Shown: one piece after another, positions 15,272 through 23,682 of the stretch
Layout: each line of letters starts with the position of its first letter
Numbering within the stretch: the first letter of the stretch is position 1
Source of the DNA: Flavobacteriaceae bacterium
GTDB lineage: Bacteria; Bacteroidota; Bacteroidia; Flavobacteriales; Flavobacteriaceae
DNA length: 62,235 nucleotides
NCBI GenBank assembly: GCA_023262185.1
Contig: JALRDO010000013.1
Coordinates: forward strand, 1-62,235
Direction of reading: 5' to 3'
The notes under the pieces: generated by a model
Databases searched by the model: none
What the model was told of the DNA's origin: nothing
Seen by the model: only the letters and a program-made list of their open reading frames with translations
Position numbers and translations under genes: made by a program

Positions 15272-15832
15272 ATGAATTACAGTGAATATTTTAAGCTCCA
15301 CGAAGCCCTAGTCGCACAAAAAATGACTACCGGAAACCGCACTGATCCAGCCTATATCGAGTACACCTCCTTAAACTTTCAGCGCATAAAACGCTGGCAG
15401 AAAAGTGTTCGTCTTAGTGAGGAGCAACAGCGCTGGTTAGCATCGCAACCTGAGCTTAAAGTTAAATGGACCGTGCTTACTGAGCCATGGTGTGGAGATG
15501 CGGCTCCTTCTCTTCCGCTCATGCACCTCATCGCAGCGTCTCATCCGGGAATCACTTTAGAGATATTGTTGAGAGATGAGAATCTAGAGTTGATGAATGC
15601 ACATTTGACCAATGGGGCACAATCTATTCCGAAACTGATTCAAACGAGCGGCACTTCAGAAACTCTAAGTTGGGGTCCACGCCCTTCAGGAGCTGCTGCC
15701 TTGGTGCACCACTATAAAGAACAGCACGGGGTTTTCGATGCAGCGGGTAGAGAGCAGCTTCAGCAGTGGTATAATGCCGATAAAGGCAGGCAAATTATTG
15801 AAGAACTATTGCAATTACTTGGCCGGAAATAG
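15272..15832 (+). CDS. Thioredoxin-family protein with a single cysteine
   Basis: A 186-residue cytoplasmic protein of the thioredoxin superfamily. The active-site region reads VLTEPWCGDAAPSLPLM: Cys74 is in the WC position, but the resolving Cys of CxxC is replaced by Ala77, and no other cysteine exists in the protein. The cis-Pro segment is SIPKLI. The N-terminal 60 residues are helical (KRWQKSVRLSEEQQRWLASQ). Such one-Cys proteins may bind thiols or act with a small-thiol partner rather than catalyse dithiol exchange. It overlaps the convergent TonB-like gene by 18 bases. Partner unknown. Confidence 0.85.
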   Translation: MNYSEYFKLHEALVAQKMTTGNRTDPAYIEYTSLNFQRIKRWQKSVRLSEEQQRWLASQPELKVKWTVLTEPWCGDAAPSLPLMHLIAASHPGITLEILLRDENLELMNAHLTNGAQSIPKLIQTSGTSETLSWGPRPSGAAALVHHYKEQHGVFDAAGREQLQQWYNADKGRQIIEELLQLLGRK

Positions 15833-16510
15833 GTAGGTAATGGTCCCTTCTTGAACGTTTTTACCTGATTCTTGAAAGAGCGATCGCCTCGCGTATTCAA
15901 TGGCTTGTGCAATCAAACATCCATTAGAAGAGGAAGAAAAATAGGGATTGTACCAGGCGTCGATCACCCGGCCTTTATAATCAACGCTCACATTGATCAC
16001 TACCTCTCCTCCTTCAAGACAGGTGTAGTTTGGGACGGGGAGCTTCTGATGCACGCGTCCCTTTAAATCATATGAAATGATTGTTTTTTTCGCGAGTTTG
16101 ATAGGTTCTCCTGGTGTTGTGCTGTTGGCCTTCATGCGATTGAGGCGATCTTCAACCGCGCTTGAGATCGAATTGAGTCCTGATAAGAATCCCTCGGCAA
16201 CTGCTGATCCATTTTCACTCCGTCTTTTTGACAATTCCTCGAGTGAAGCCAGGGGCTCAGGGGCCTCTAGGGCGCTCTTGGTTGCGGCTTCGTTTGAGGC
16301 TTGATTGGTTTCTATTTTGAAGGCTTCAAAGCGTTTTTCTTCGAGATTTTTAAAATAGTCTTCTTCGAGGTCTTCAAGAATTTCTATTTCGTAAGTTTTT
16401 TCTTGGCTTGGAAGCTGTGCAGAGATGGATAGAAGAGCGAGTAGGAGCAGCGCGCTTAACGCGAGCGTGTAGCGGCGTGCCTTTCGCTGTGCCTTTTCAA
16501 TTAACTGCAT
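15815..16510 (-). CDS. TonB-like energy-transducer-family protein
   Basis: A 231-residue protein with a single N-terminal membrane anchor (about residues 14-32, YTLALSALLLLALLSISAQL), an acidic and Ala/Glu-rich periplasmic spacer, and a C-terminal domain (from about 150) with RVHQKLPVPNYTCLEGGEVV, INVSVDYKGRVIDAWY and CLIAQAIEYARRSLF, resembling the TonB C-terminal fold. The Pro-rich region of classical TonB is missing. ExbB/ExbD genes are not adjacent. It overlaps the start of truB by ten bases and is the last gene of that minus-strand operon. Whether it energises receptors or serves another role is open. Confidence 0.8.
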   Translation of the reverse strand: MQLIEKAQRKARRYTLALSALLLLALLSISAQLPSQEKTYEIEILEDLEEDYFKNLEEKRFEAFKIETNQASNEAATKSALEAPEPLASLEELSKRRSENGSAVAEGFLSGLNSISSAVEDRLNRMKANSTTPGEPIKLAKKTIISYDLKGRVHQKLPVPNYTCLEGGEVVINVSVDYKGRVIDAWYNPYFSSSSNGCLIAQAIEYARRSLFQESGKNVQEGTITYLFPAK

Positions 16511-17217
16511 AATTCTTCTTTAAGCGCATCTGGAGTTCGAGCATCCTCAACCTTGAAAGCCCCAATAGCTGTTCTTCTGAGCCGGCTCAAGTGTGCACCT
16601 GACTTAAGGGCTTTTCCAAAGTCGTGGGCAAGCGACCGAATGTATGTTCCTTTTGAACAGGCTACAGAAAAATCAATAGTCTTATCGGTGTCAAAACTGC
16701 TGTAATCCAATTCAAAATTATAGATTTCTATGGCGCGCGCACTGGTTTCTACCGTCTTACCCTCACGAGCAATTTCATAGAGGCGTTTTCCTTCTTTTTT
16801 TACGGCCGAAAACATAGGTGGGTGCTGCATTTGAGGCCCCATAAATTGTGTCTGTGCCTTTTCAATGAGCGAACTATTGATATGATGGGTCTCGAAATGA
16901 GCGTCAATCGCTGTTTCGAGGTCGTACGAAGGGGTCGTCGACCCTAGGGTAAAGGTGCCGGTATAGGTTTTTTGAAGCCCTTGAAATTCTTGGATTTTCT
17001 TGGTGAATTTTCCGGTGCAAATAATCAATAGTCCGGATGCCAAGGGATCAAGAGTCCCGGCGTGTCCGATCTTGATTTTTTTGAGATTAAATTTTCTTAA
17101 CAGCGCCCATTTTAATGCATTTACCGCCTGAAATGAGGTGAAACCAAGCGGCTTGTCTACAAGAAGCACTTGTCCGTCTAAAAAATCTTCAACGGTTAAG
17201 GTTCTTAGATCCTTCAT
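16501..17217 (-). CDS. truB: tRNA pseudouridine(55) synthase
   Basis: TruB makes pseudouridine 55 in the T-loop of tRNAs. The 238-residue protein has LLVDKPLGFTSFQAVNALK near the N-terminus and the catalytic block KIGHAGTLDPLASGLLIICTG with the conserved Asp of GTLDP; MQHPPMFSAVKKEGKRLYE and CSKGTYIRSLAHDFGKAL are also typical. The PUA domain present in longer TruB is absent, as in other Bacteroidota. Start overlaps the uppP stop by four bases (ATGA), so they are translationally coupled. Confidence 0.97.
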   Translation of the reverse strand: MKDLRTLTVEDFLDGQVLLVDKPLGFTSFQAVNALKWALLRKFNLKKIKIGHAGTLDPLASGLLIICTGKFTKKIQEFQGLQKTYTGTFTLGSTTPSYDLETAIDAHFETHHINSSLIEKAQTQFMGPQMQHPPMFSAVKKEGKRLYEIAREGKTVETSARAIEIYNFELDYSSFDTDKTIDFSVACSKGTYIRSLAHDFGKALKSGAHLSRLRRTAIGAFKVEDARTPDALKEELCS

Positions 17218-18005
17218 GCGAATAAGGTCAATAAAAGGGCGCTCAATCCAACCAATAAACAGTAAAGTGAGAAATAAATGAGTTTACTTCTTTTAACCAG
17301 GGCGATCATCCAGCTGCAGGCCACCAAGCCTGAGATGAAGGCTGCTGTAAATCCGAGTGCCAGATGAAGAGGATCAATTGTAGTTTGTGCTAAGTCACCG
17401 CTCAAGAGGTCTTTGGCGATCTTTCCGAAGATAAGGGGCACCACCATAAGAAATGAGAACCGTGCGGCTTCTTCGCGTTGAACGCCAAGCAAAACTGCTG
17501 TTGAGATGGTGGCCCCACTGCGCGATATACCCGGAAGTATGGCTATAGCCTGTGCTATACCTATGAAAAGGGCGCGCCTTTGCGTGAGGTTTTTCTCAGA
17601 AGATTGTGGCTTGTCTGCAATGTTTAGAAGGCCTGCCGTAACGATCAGCATGGCGCCTACTAAAAGTATGTTTCCTGAAAATAAAGAGTCAATAAAATCC
17701 TCTAAATAGAAGCCTACCAAGGCGGCCGGAAACATAGATAGAATAATCGCTAGACTGAAGTTTAAGGCTTCTCTTTCTCTTGCCATTGCCTTAGAAAATA
17801 GCTGAATAAGGTCTTTTCGGTAGAGGACAACCGTACTTAAAGCGGTTGCGAGATGTAAAATCACCGTAAACAGCAGGCTTTCTTTCGGAAGGGCGTTCGA
17901 TCCAAAAAGCACTTTGGCCAGTTCGAGGTGCCCGCTTGAAGAAACGGGCAGAAATTCTGTAAGCCCTTGAATGATACCAAGGATAAGGGCCTCAATACTA
18001 CTCAT
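17214..18005 (-). CDS. uppP: Undecaprenyl-diphosphatase
   Basis: UppP (BacA) dephosphorylates undecaprenyl diphosphate to recycle the lipid carrier for cell-wall and polysaccharide synthesis. The 263-residue multi-spanning protein has both active-site blocks: GLTEFLPVSSSGHLELAKVL (residues 15-34) and the LPGISRSGATISTAVLLG region. About eight membrane segments. It lies between DUF3098 (8-base overlap) and truB (ATGA overlap) in the ftsX-DUF3098-uppP-truB cluster that is conserved across Bacteroidota. Confidence 0.97.
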   Translation of the reverse strand: MSSIEALILGIIQGLTEFLPVSSSGHLELAKVLFGSNALPKESLLFTVILHLATALSTVVLYRKDLIQLFSKAMAREREALNFSLAIILSMFPAALVGFYLEDFIDSLFSGNILLVGAMLIVTAGLLNIADKPQSSEKNLTQRRALFIGIAQAIAILPGISRSGATISTAVLLGVQREEAARFSFLMVVPLIFGKIAKDLLSGDLAQTTIDPLHLALGFTAAFISGLVACSWMIALVKRSKLIYFSLYCLLVGLSALLLTLFA

Positions 18006-18228
18006 CTTTAGTTTTTCTTCGAGACAAGATGGCGTAAACCTGAATGCCTAGTCCTAAAAGTATGAGAAAGGGTGCCAGACGGATCCGTCTAAAGTTGTAG
18101 ATCTCTGGATTGAATGCATTAGGGTCATCGCTTCTTCCGCCGCTCATCAAGATAAACCCTAAGGTAATGAGCGCTATACCTGCAATTATTAGTTTGTAGT
18201 TGCGCGATTCGAATAAGGGTTGTTTCAT
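17998..18228 (-). CDS. DUF3098 small membrane protein
   Basis: A 76-residue protein with two predicted membrane helices (residues 11-29 and 50-67), joined by a polar loop containing GGRSDDPNAFNPEIYNFRR, the signature part of DUF3098. Function unknown. It is consistently found between ftsX and uppP in Bacteroidota, which suggests a role in cell division or envelope synthesis, but only by association. Confidence 0.9.
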   Translation of the reverse strand: MKQPLFESRNYKLIIAGIALITLGFILMSGGRSDDPNAFNPEIYNFRRIRLAPFLILLGLGIQVYAILSRRKTKDE

Positions 18229-18241
18229 GTTGAAAGACGGT

Positions 18242-19120
18242 TTATGAAAAATTTGAGGTGGCCTTCAGAGAGAGAAAGCGTGAGGCTGAAAGATACGTAC
18301 TTAAAACGGTGATCATCAAGGCGATAAGGTAGAGTGCAGCGACAATACTTAGCAGCGGAGCCCTTTGACTCAAGAGGTCAAGGCTCGGATAGACCTGATC
18401 TAAGCGCCTTAAGATGACCCCTAAAAGCACACTCGCAAGGGTGGCTCCAACAAGACCTAAGCCTGCATAGGTTTTTATAAACGGCCTACGAATAAAGGAC
18501 TTTTTGGCCCCTACGAGTCTCATGGTTTTTAAAACCAGTCGCTTCGAATAGATCGAAAGACGGATAGAGGCGTTAATCAAAAGCAGGGCGATCAGCAACA
18601 CGATACCCGCCGCCCATAGGAGCACGTTGCGGACGATCTTAAAGTTAGAATCTAAAAGTTCTAAGAGTTCTACATCGTAAATGACCTCTTCAATAAAAGT
18701 CTTTTCTAAAAGATCGGTTTTAACGCTGCTCGCAAATTCTGAACTGATAAAATCAGCCTTAATGCGAACTTCAACACCGTCTCTCAATGGATTGAACCCG
18801 AGAAATGATACAAAGTCTTGGTCGATTTCTTCGGTGTAAAGGGCTGCAGCCTCTTCTTTAGAGACAAAGGTGCTCTCTTTGACGTAATTCGATACCGCTA
18901 AACTCTTGATGAGCTGCTCAATCTCAATGTCTTTTGCATCGGGCTTGATGTATGCGGTTAAGACGAGTTGCTCTTTAAAATAGTTGCCTAAGCGGTCGGT
19001 GTTGAATAGCAGAATTCCGAGAGCGCCAAGTAAAACAAGAACCAACGATATGCTCAATGCAACTGAGATATAGGACGATCTCAGCCTTCTTCGTTCGTAG
19101 CGTTCAATGTAAGAGCTCAT
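18242..19120 (-). CDS. ftsX: Cell-division ABC transporter permease FtsX
   Basis: FtsX works with FtsE to control peptidoglycan hydrolysis at the septum. The 292-residue protein has an N-terminal cytoplasmic stretch, a first membrane helix (about residues 17-40), a periplasmic domain of about 130 residues (VKESTFVSKEEAAALYTEEI) and three more helices (165-190, 210-240, 260-280). ftsE is not next to it, as is usual in Bacteroidota. It heads the operon to DUF3098, uppP, truB and the TonB-like gene and is divergent from leuS. Confidence 0.92.
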   Translation of the reverse strand: MSSYIERYERRRLRSSYISVALSISLVLVLLGALGILLFNTDRLGNYFKEQLVLTAYIKPDAKDIEIEQLIKSLAVSNYVKESTFVSKEEAAALYTEEIDQDFVSFLGFNPLRDGVEVRIKADFISSEFASSVKTDLLEKTFIEEVIYDVELLELLDSNFKIVRNVLLWAAGIVLLIALLLINASIRLSIYSKRLVLKTMRLVGAKKSFIRRPFIKTYAGLGLVGATLASVLLGVILRRLDQVYPSLDLLSQRAPLLSIVAALYLIALMITVLSTYLSASRFLSLKATSNFS

Positions 19121-19185
19121 CGGCAGGGTTGAAAGCCTAAAATTAGCAAAGTAATTCTAGATTTTTTGACTTGAAGTATTCGCTG

Positions 19186-19193
19186 TACTTTTG
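19186..19193 (+). promoter_or_regulatory. -7 promoter element TACTTTTG for leuS
   Basis: Exact TAnnTTTG match with TTGAC at 19166-19170 as a possible -33 element. It lies 18 nt before the ATG at 19212 and overlaps the TTG at 19191, ruling that codon out as a start. Confidence 0.65.
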
Positions 19194-19211
19194 GCCTTTA
19201 ATTCGCGTGAA

Positions 19212-22037
19212 ATGAGCTACGACTTTAAAGAAATTGAACGCAAATGGCAAGGTTACTGGCACGAGAATCAAACCTTCAAGGCCGATGACCGCTCAGACAG
19301 TCCAAAATTTTATGTTTTAGACATGTTTCCATACCCTTCTGGGGCGGGATTGCATGTGGGCCACCCACTCGGATACATCGCGAGTGATATCTATGCGCGA
19401 TATAAGAGACATCAAGGGTTCAACGTGTTGCATCCTATGGGGTATGACTCGTTTGGACTGCCAGCTGAGCAATATGCAATTCAAACCGGACAGCATCCGG
19501 CTAAAACAACAGAAGTCAACAGCAAGCGTTACCGCGAACAGTTAGACCGCATCGGGTTTTCACTCGATTGGTCGAGAGAGGTAAGGACATCAGATCCGGC
19601 TTATTACAAACACACGCAGTGGGTATTCATTCAGTTATTTCAATCGTGGTACGATAAGGCTGCTGAAAAGGCGCGCCCGATTTCAGCATTGGTCAGCCAC
19701 TTTGAAAGCCACGGAAATGCAGAGATCCACGCTCACTGCGACAGCGATACTCCTTCTTTTTCGGCCTCAGATTGGTCTTCAATGAACGATCAAGAGCGTG
19801 AAGAGATATTGCAAAAATACCGCTTGGCATTTTTGGCTGATATCGATGTGAACTGGTGCCCTGAGCTAGGAACGGTTTTGGCTAACGATGAAATTGTGAA
19901 TGGGGTTTCTGAACGCGGAGGCTATCCGGTGATGCGTAAGAAGATGCGTCAATGGAGTATGCGCATTACGGCCTACGCAGATCGATTGCTAAAAGGCTTG
20001 AAAGATATCGATTGGCCTCAACCTCTGAAAGACGCTCAAACCAATTGGATCGGTAGGTCTGAAGGGGCTGAAGTGCAATTCCAAGTGATCGGATACGATG
20101 CGAAAGTATCGGTGTTTACCACCCGACCTGATACGCTTTTTGGTGTAAGTTTTATGACCCTGGCACCAGAGCATCCTTTGGTGTTAGAGATCACTACAGC
20201 TGATCAGCGCCAAGAAGTTGAAGCGTACATCGAAGAGACTTCTAAGCGATCAGAATTAGATCGAATGTCTGACGTTAAGCGAATTTCTGGCGCCTTTACA
20301 GGAGCCTATGTGAAGCATCCGTTTACTGCAGCACCCATTCCGATTTGGATCGGAGACTACGTTTTGGCTTCTTACGGTACAGGTGCCGTCATGGCCGTAC
20401 CTTGTGGAGATCAGCGCGACTTTGAATTCGCAAAGCATTTTAACCTTCCTATCCCTAATGTATTTGAAGGAGTAGATATCACCGAAGAAGCCTTTGCCGA
20501 CAAGCAAGGCACTATCATTGCAAACTCTGATTTCTTGAATGGCTTGGGTTATGCCGAAGCTAAGGCTACCATTATAGCACGATTAGAGGCAGAAGGAAAA
20601 GGAAAGGGTGTGGTAAACTATCGCCTAAGAGATGCCGTCTTCAGCAGACAGCGCTATTGGGGAGAGCCTTTTCCGATCTATTACGTGAACGGCATACCTA
20701 AGGCGGTTGACTTTCAGCACCTTCCACTAGAACTTCCAGAGGTAGAGCAGTATTTGCCAACTAAAGAGGGTGATCCGCCACTAGGAAACGCCACGAAATG
20801 GGCGTGGAATACCGAATTGAACCAAGTGGTTGAGACCGCACTGATTGATCACAAAACAGTTTTTCCACTAGAATTGAATACAATGCCTGGCTGGGCGGGA
20901 TCTTCGCAGTACTTTAATCGCTTCATGGATCCGCGCAATGAAGAAGAATTGGTTTCGTCTGATCGCGTGAACTACTGGAAAGAGGTTGATTTGTATATAG
21001 GCGGAAGCGAGCACGCTACCACGCATCTATTATATGCGCGTTTCTGGCAACATTTCATGTTTGATTTGGGCAAAGTTCCACAAGCTGAATTTGCACGTAA
21101 ACTGATTAATCAAGGAATGATCACCGGCCTTTCGGCTATTGTATACCGCAAGTCAGGAACTCAGCATTACGTATCGCACAATATCATCGATCACAAGAAT
21201 CCTGAGGCCGAGAACTTCGTAGGCCATTTTGAAAAACTTCGCGTCGATGTATCGCTAATCAATGCCAGTGATGAGATCGATCTTGAAGGGCTTAGAAAAT
21301 GGCAACCTCAATTCAAAGAGGCAACATTCGATTTAGAAAATGGTGCGTATATCGTCGGACGTGAAGTTGAAAAGATGTCAAAGCGCTGGCACAACGTGGT
21401 GAATCCAGATCAAATCTGCGAAGAGTACGGTGCCGACTCACTGCGTTTATACGAAATGTTTTTAGGGCCACTAGAGCAGTCAAAACCATGGAATACTGCA
21501 GGAATTACCGGAGTTCACGGATTCTTGAAAAAGTTGTGGCGACTCTTTGAGCAGGTCAATGATGAACAACCGAATGCTGACAATCTCAAAAGCCTACACA
21601 AGACCATCAAAAAGGTACGAGAAGACTTAGACGATTTTTCGTTCAACACCTCGGTTTCATCTTTCATGATTTGTGTTAATGAATTGGCCACTCAGAAATG
21701 TACCTCTAGGGCCGTACTTGAGCCACTAGCTGTATTGATTTCTCCCTATGCTCCGCATATCGCTGAAGAGCTGTGGGAGCGACTTGGTCATTCGGGATCT
21801 ATTGCACCGGTAGCCTACCCAGAGTTTGATCCAAAGTATTTGGTTGAAAATGAAAAGGAGTATCCGGTCTCGTTTAACGGTAAGTTAAGATTTAAACTGA
21901 CGCTTCCGCTAGATTTAAGCAAAGATGCTATCGAAGAGGCGGTAATGAATCACGAAAAAACCAAACAGCAGCTCGAAGGATCAACTCCGAAGAAAGTGAT
22001 CATTGTACCCGGAAAGATCATCAATATCGTGCATTAA
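19212..22037 (+). CDS. leuS: Leucyl-tRNA synthetase
   Basis: LeuRS charges tRNA-Leu. The 941-residue protein shows the class I HIGH-type motif in MFPYPSGAGLHVGHPLGY (about residues 40-57), the CP1 editing domain (TTRPDTLFGVSFMTLAPEHP, then YGTGAVMAVPCGDQRDFEF) and the KMSKR loop (VEKMSKRWHNVVNPDQICEE), preceded by FNRFMDPRNEE and YIGGSEHATTHLLYARFW. Two insertions are evident: a segment after SRE-V around residues 140-220 and about 70 residues before KMSKR, both typical of Bacteroidota LeuRS. The start is ATG 19212 (MSYDFKEIERKWQ), matching the family N-terminus. Confidence 0.97.
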   Translation: MSYDFKEIERKWQGYWHENQTFKADDRSDSPKFYVLDMFPYPSGAGLHVGHPLGYIASDIYARYKRHQGFNVLHPMGYDSFGLPAEQYAIQTGQHPAKTTEVNSKRYREQLDRIGFSLDWSREVRTSDPAYYKHTQWVFIQLFQSWYDKAAEKARPISALVSHFESHGNAEIHAHCDSDTPSFSASDWSSMNDQEREEILQKYRLAFLADIDVNWCPELGTVLANDEIVNGVSERGGYPVMRKKMRQWSMRITAYADRLLKGLKDIDWPQPLKDAQTNWIGRSEGAEVQFQVIGYDAKVSVFTTRPDTLFGVSFMTLAPEHPLVLEITTADQRQEVEAYIEETSKRSELDRMSDVKRISGAFTGAYVKHPFTAAPIPIWIGDYVLASYGTGAVMAVPCGDQRDFEFAKHFNLPIPNVFEGVDITEEAFADKQGTIIANSDFLNGLGYAEAKATIIARLEAEGKGKGVVNYRLRDAVFSRQRYWGEPFPIYYVNGIPKAVDFQHLPLELPEVEQYLPTKEGDPPLGNATKWAWNTELNQVVETALIDHKTVFPLELNTMPGWAGSSQYFNRFMDPRNEEELVSSDRVNYWKEVDLYIGGSEHATTHLLYARFWQHFMFDLGKVPQAEFARKLINQGMITGLSAIVYRKSGTQHYVSHNIIDHKNPEAENFVGHFEKLRVDVSLINASDEIDLEGLRKWQPQFKEATFDLENGAYIVGREVEKMSKRWHNVVNPDQICEEYGADSLRLYEMFLGPLEQSKPWNTAGITGVHGFLKKLWRLFEQVNDEQPNADNLKSLHKTIKKVREDLDDFSFNTSVSSFMICVNELATQKCTSRAVLEPLAVLISPYAPHIAEELWERLGHSGSIAPVAYPEFDPKYLVENEKEYPVSFNGKLRFKLTLPLDLSKDAIEEAVMNHEKTKQQLEGSTPKKVIIVPGKIINIVH

Positions 22038-22055
22038 TTGCATCTTAAAATCCAT

Positions 22056-22063
22056 TAATTTTG
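22056..22063 (+). promoter_or_regulatory. -7 promoter element TAATTTTG for the metallopeptidase gene
   Basis: Exact TAnnTTTG match 20 nt before the ATG at 22084. It lies just behind the leuS stop, so the next gene has its own promoter. Confidence 0.55.
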
Positions 22064-22083
22064 AGGTATAATTGAGTGAAACT

Positions 22084-22779
22084 ATGATGTCTTATTACCT
22101 CTTACTCGGAATCATTGCGTTGGCAAGCGCTGCGGTGAGTCAACGCCTAAAAAGCAAGTTTCGTACTTACGAAAAGCGTGCCTTAGCCAATGGAATGTCG
22201 GGTAAAGAAATTGCCCAGAAGATGCTCTCAGATCATCAGATCTATGACGTTGAAATCATTTCTACTCCTGGACGTTTGAGTGATCACTACAACCCGATTA
22301 ATAAGACGGTAAATTTGAGTGAGGCTGTTTTTTCTGGCCTAAATGCCGCCGCCGCAGCGGTTGCTGCACATGAGGTGGGTCACGCTGTGCAGCACGCTAG
22401 AGCCTATAAGTGGTTGACCATGCGTTCGCAGTTGGTTCCTGTGGTGTCTGTTGCCTCGGGTATGTCTTCGTGGATTGTGCTGATAGGACTCGTACTCATG
22501 TTTTCTTCTGGTTCTGGTTTTGGATATCCCATAGCGCTGTTAGGTTTAGCCTTAATGGCTCTGGCAACACTTTTTAGCTTTATCACGCTTCCTGTAGAGT
22601 ATGATGCCAGCGATCGCGCGCTCAAGTGGCTTATCGATGAAAACGTGCTTACTCAAGAAGAACACGAAGGTGCCAAAGACGCACTGAAGTGGGCCGCACG
22701 CACCTATGTAGTAGCTGCTCTAGGAGCGCTAGCCTCATTGCTCTATTGGGGGCTACAGGTCATGAGAGCCCGTGACTAA
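22084..22779 (+). CDS. Membrane zinc metallopeptidase (YugP-like)
   Basis: A 231-residue membrane protein of the neutral zinc metallopeptidase family 2. The zinc motif HEVGH is in AAAVAAHEVGHAVQHARAYK, preceded by STPGRLSDHYNPINKTVNLS, a block conserved in the family; two or three hydrophobic helices follow (residues about 120-165 and 210-228) with LPVEYDASDRALKWL between them. A short N-terminal helix anchors it. Start at ATG 22084 (or 22087); the TTG at 22072 would leave almost no leader after the promoter. Substrates unknown; membrane protein quality control is a common guess. Its stop overlaps that of the Lrp gene (CTAA). Confidence 0.9.
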   Translation: MMSYYLLLGIIALASAAVSQRLKSKFRTYEKRALANGMSGKEIAQKMLSDHQIYDVEIISTPGRLSDHYNPINKTVNLSEAVFSGLNAAAAAVAAHEVGHAVQHARAYKWLTMRSQLVPVVSVASGMSSWIVLIGLVLMFSSGSGFGYPIALLGLALMALATLFSFITLPVEYDASDRALKWLIDENVLTQEEHEGAKDALKWAARTYVVAALGALASLLYWGLQVMRARD

Positions 22780-23252
22780 ATTTTGATTTGCCTGTCGATC
22801 TGCTGGTCGAGAGAAATAAAGGTCTCAGTTCTCGAAATCCCATCTATGGTTTGAATCTTTTTGTTGAGAATGTGCATGAGATGCTCATTGTCTCGGCATA
22901 AAATTTTTATGAGAATAGACCAGTTTCCGGTAGTGTAATGGCATTCAAGAACTTCAGGAATTTCTTTTAAAGCCTTCACGGCGGATGGGTTTCTCATGGC
23001 TTTATCGAGGTAAATCCCCACATAAGCCATAGTGCTGTATCCGAGTTTTTTGGTGTTTACCACAAATTTAGATCCTGATAGAATCCCCGAGCTTTCAAGT
23101 TTCTTGAGTCGTTGATGAATGGCAGCCCCAGAGATTCCAACTTTGCGTGAAATTTCTAAAAGAGGGGTGCGCGCGTCTTCCATCAGATGGCTTAAAATCG
23201 TTTTGTCGATTCCGTCTAGTGTGACCGTAGATTCTTTTTGATAGGACTTCAT
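22776..23252 (-). CDS. Lrp/AsnC family transcriptional regulator
   Basis: A 158-residue regulator. The N-terminal winged helix-turn-helix (DGIDKTILSHLMEDARTPLL, EISRKVGISGAAIHQRLKKL) is followed by the RAM ligand-binding domain (YVGIYLDKAMRNPSAVKALK, EVLECHYTTGNWSILIKI). Family members sense amino acids, often leucine or branched chains. The neighbouring genes do not reveal the target; the divergent DUF423 gene shares only a 43-base gap with it, so joint control is possible. A near-consensus TACCTTTA lies at 23257-23264 on the minus strand. Confidence 0.93.
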   Translation of the reverse strand: MKSYQKESTVTLDGIDKTILSHLMEDARTPLLEISRKVGISGAAIHQRLKKLESSGILSGSKFVVNTKKLGYSTMAYVGIYLDKAMRNPSAVKALKEIPEVLECHYTTGNWSILIKILCRDNEHLMHILNKKIQTIDGISRTETFISLDQQIDRQIKI

Positions 23253-23269
23253 ATCCTAAAGGTAAGCCC

Positions 23270-23277
23270 TAATTTTG
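23270..23277 (+). promoter_or_regulatory. -7 promoter element TAATTTTG for the DUF423 gene
   Basis: Exact TAnnTTTG match 18 nt before the ATG at 23296. The TTG at 23275 lies inside it and is not a start. Confidence 0.6.
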
Positions 23278-23295
23278 TTTCAAAATAAAGCTGAA

Positions 23296-23682
23296 ATGAA
23301 TTCACGCATACGCATTGCTGCCCTCCTAGGGCTCGTCGGAGTTGTTTTGGGTGCCTTAGGGTCACACGCATTAAAAGCGCGTCTGGCACCAGAGGCCTTA
23401 GAGAGTTTTGAGGTAGGGGTGCGCTATCAAATGCTGCATGCACTTTTGCTGCTTGCTATTGAAGCATTGCCAGTTTTAAGCGAGCGCTTTAAGCGAATCA
23501 TAGCACGATTGGTTCTTTCAGGAGTACTAACGTTTTCAGGAAGCATTTACCTGTTGAGTACAAGAGCTGTTAGCGGACTAGATCTTTCTTTTTTAGGCCC
23601 GGTCACACCGGTTGGGGGGCTGCTTTTAATTGCTGCTTGGGGGGTACTAATCCGCGCTACCCTTACTTATTCACCTCGCTGA
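23296..23682 (+). CDS. DUF423 (YgdD-like) small inner-membrane protein
   Basis: A 128-residue protein with four predicted membrane helices. It carries the DUF423 block LGLVGVVLGALGSHALKARL near the N-terminus, MLHALLLLAIEALPVL in the second helix, LTFSGSIYLLSTRAVSGLDL, and ends in GPVTPVGGLLLIAAWGVL. Function unknown in any organism with confidence. The start is the ATG at 23296, supported by promoter spacing. It overlaps convergent hemD by 20 bases. Confidence 0.93.
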   Translation: MNSRIRIAALLGLVGVVLGALGSHALKARLAPEALESFEVGVRYQMLHALLLLAIEALPVLSERFKRIIARLVLSGVLTFSGSIYLLSTRAVSGLDLSFLGPVTPVGGLLLIAAWGVLIRATLTYSPR

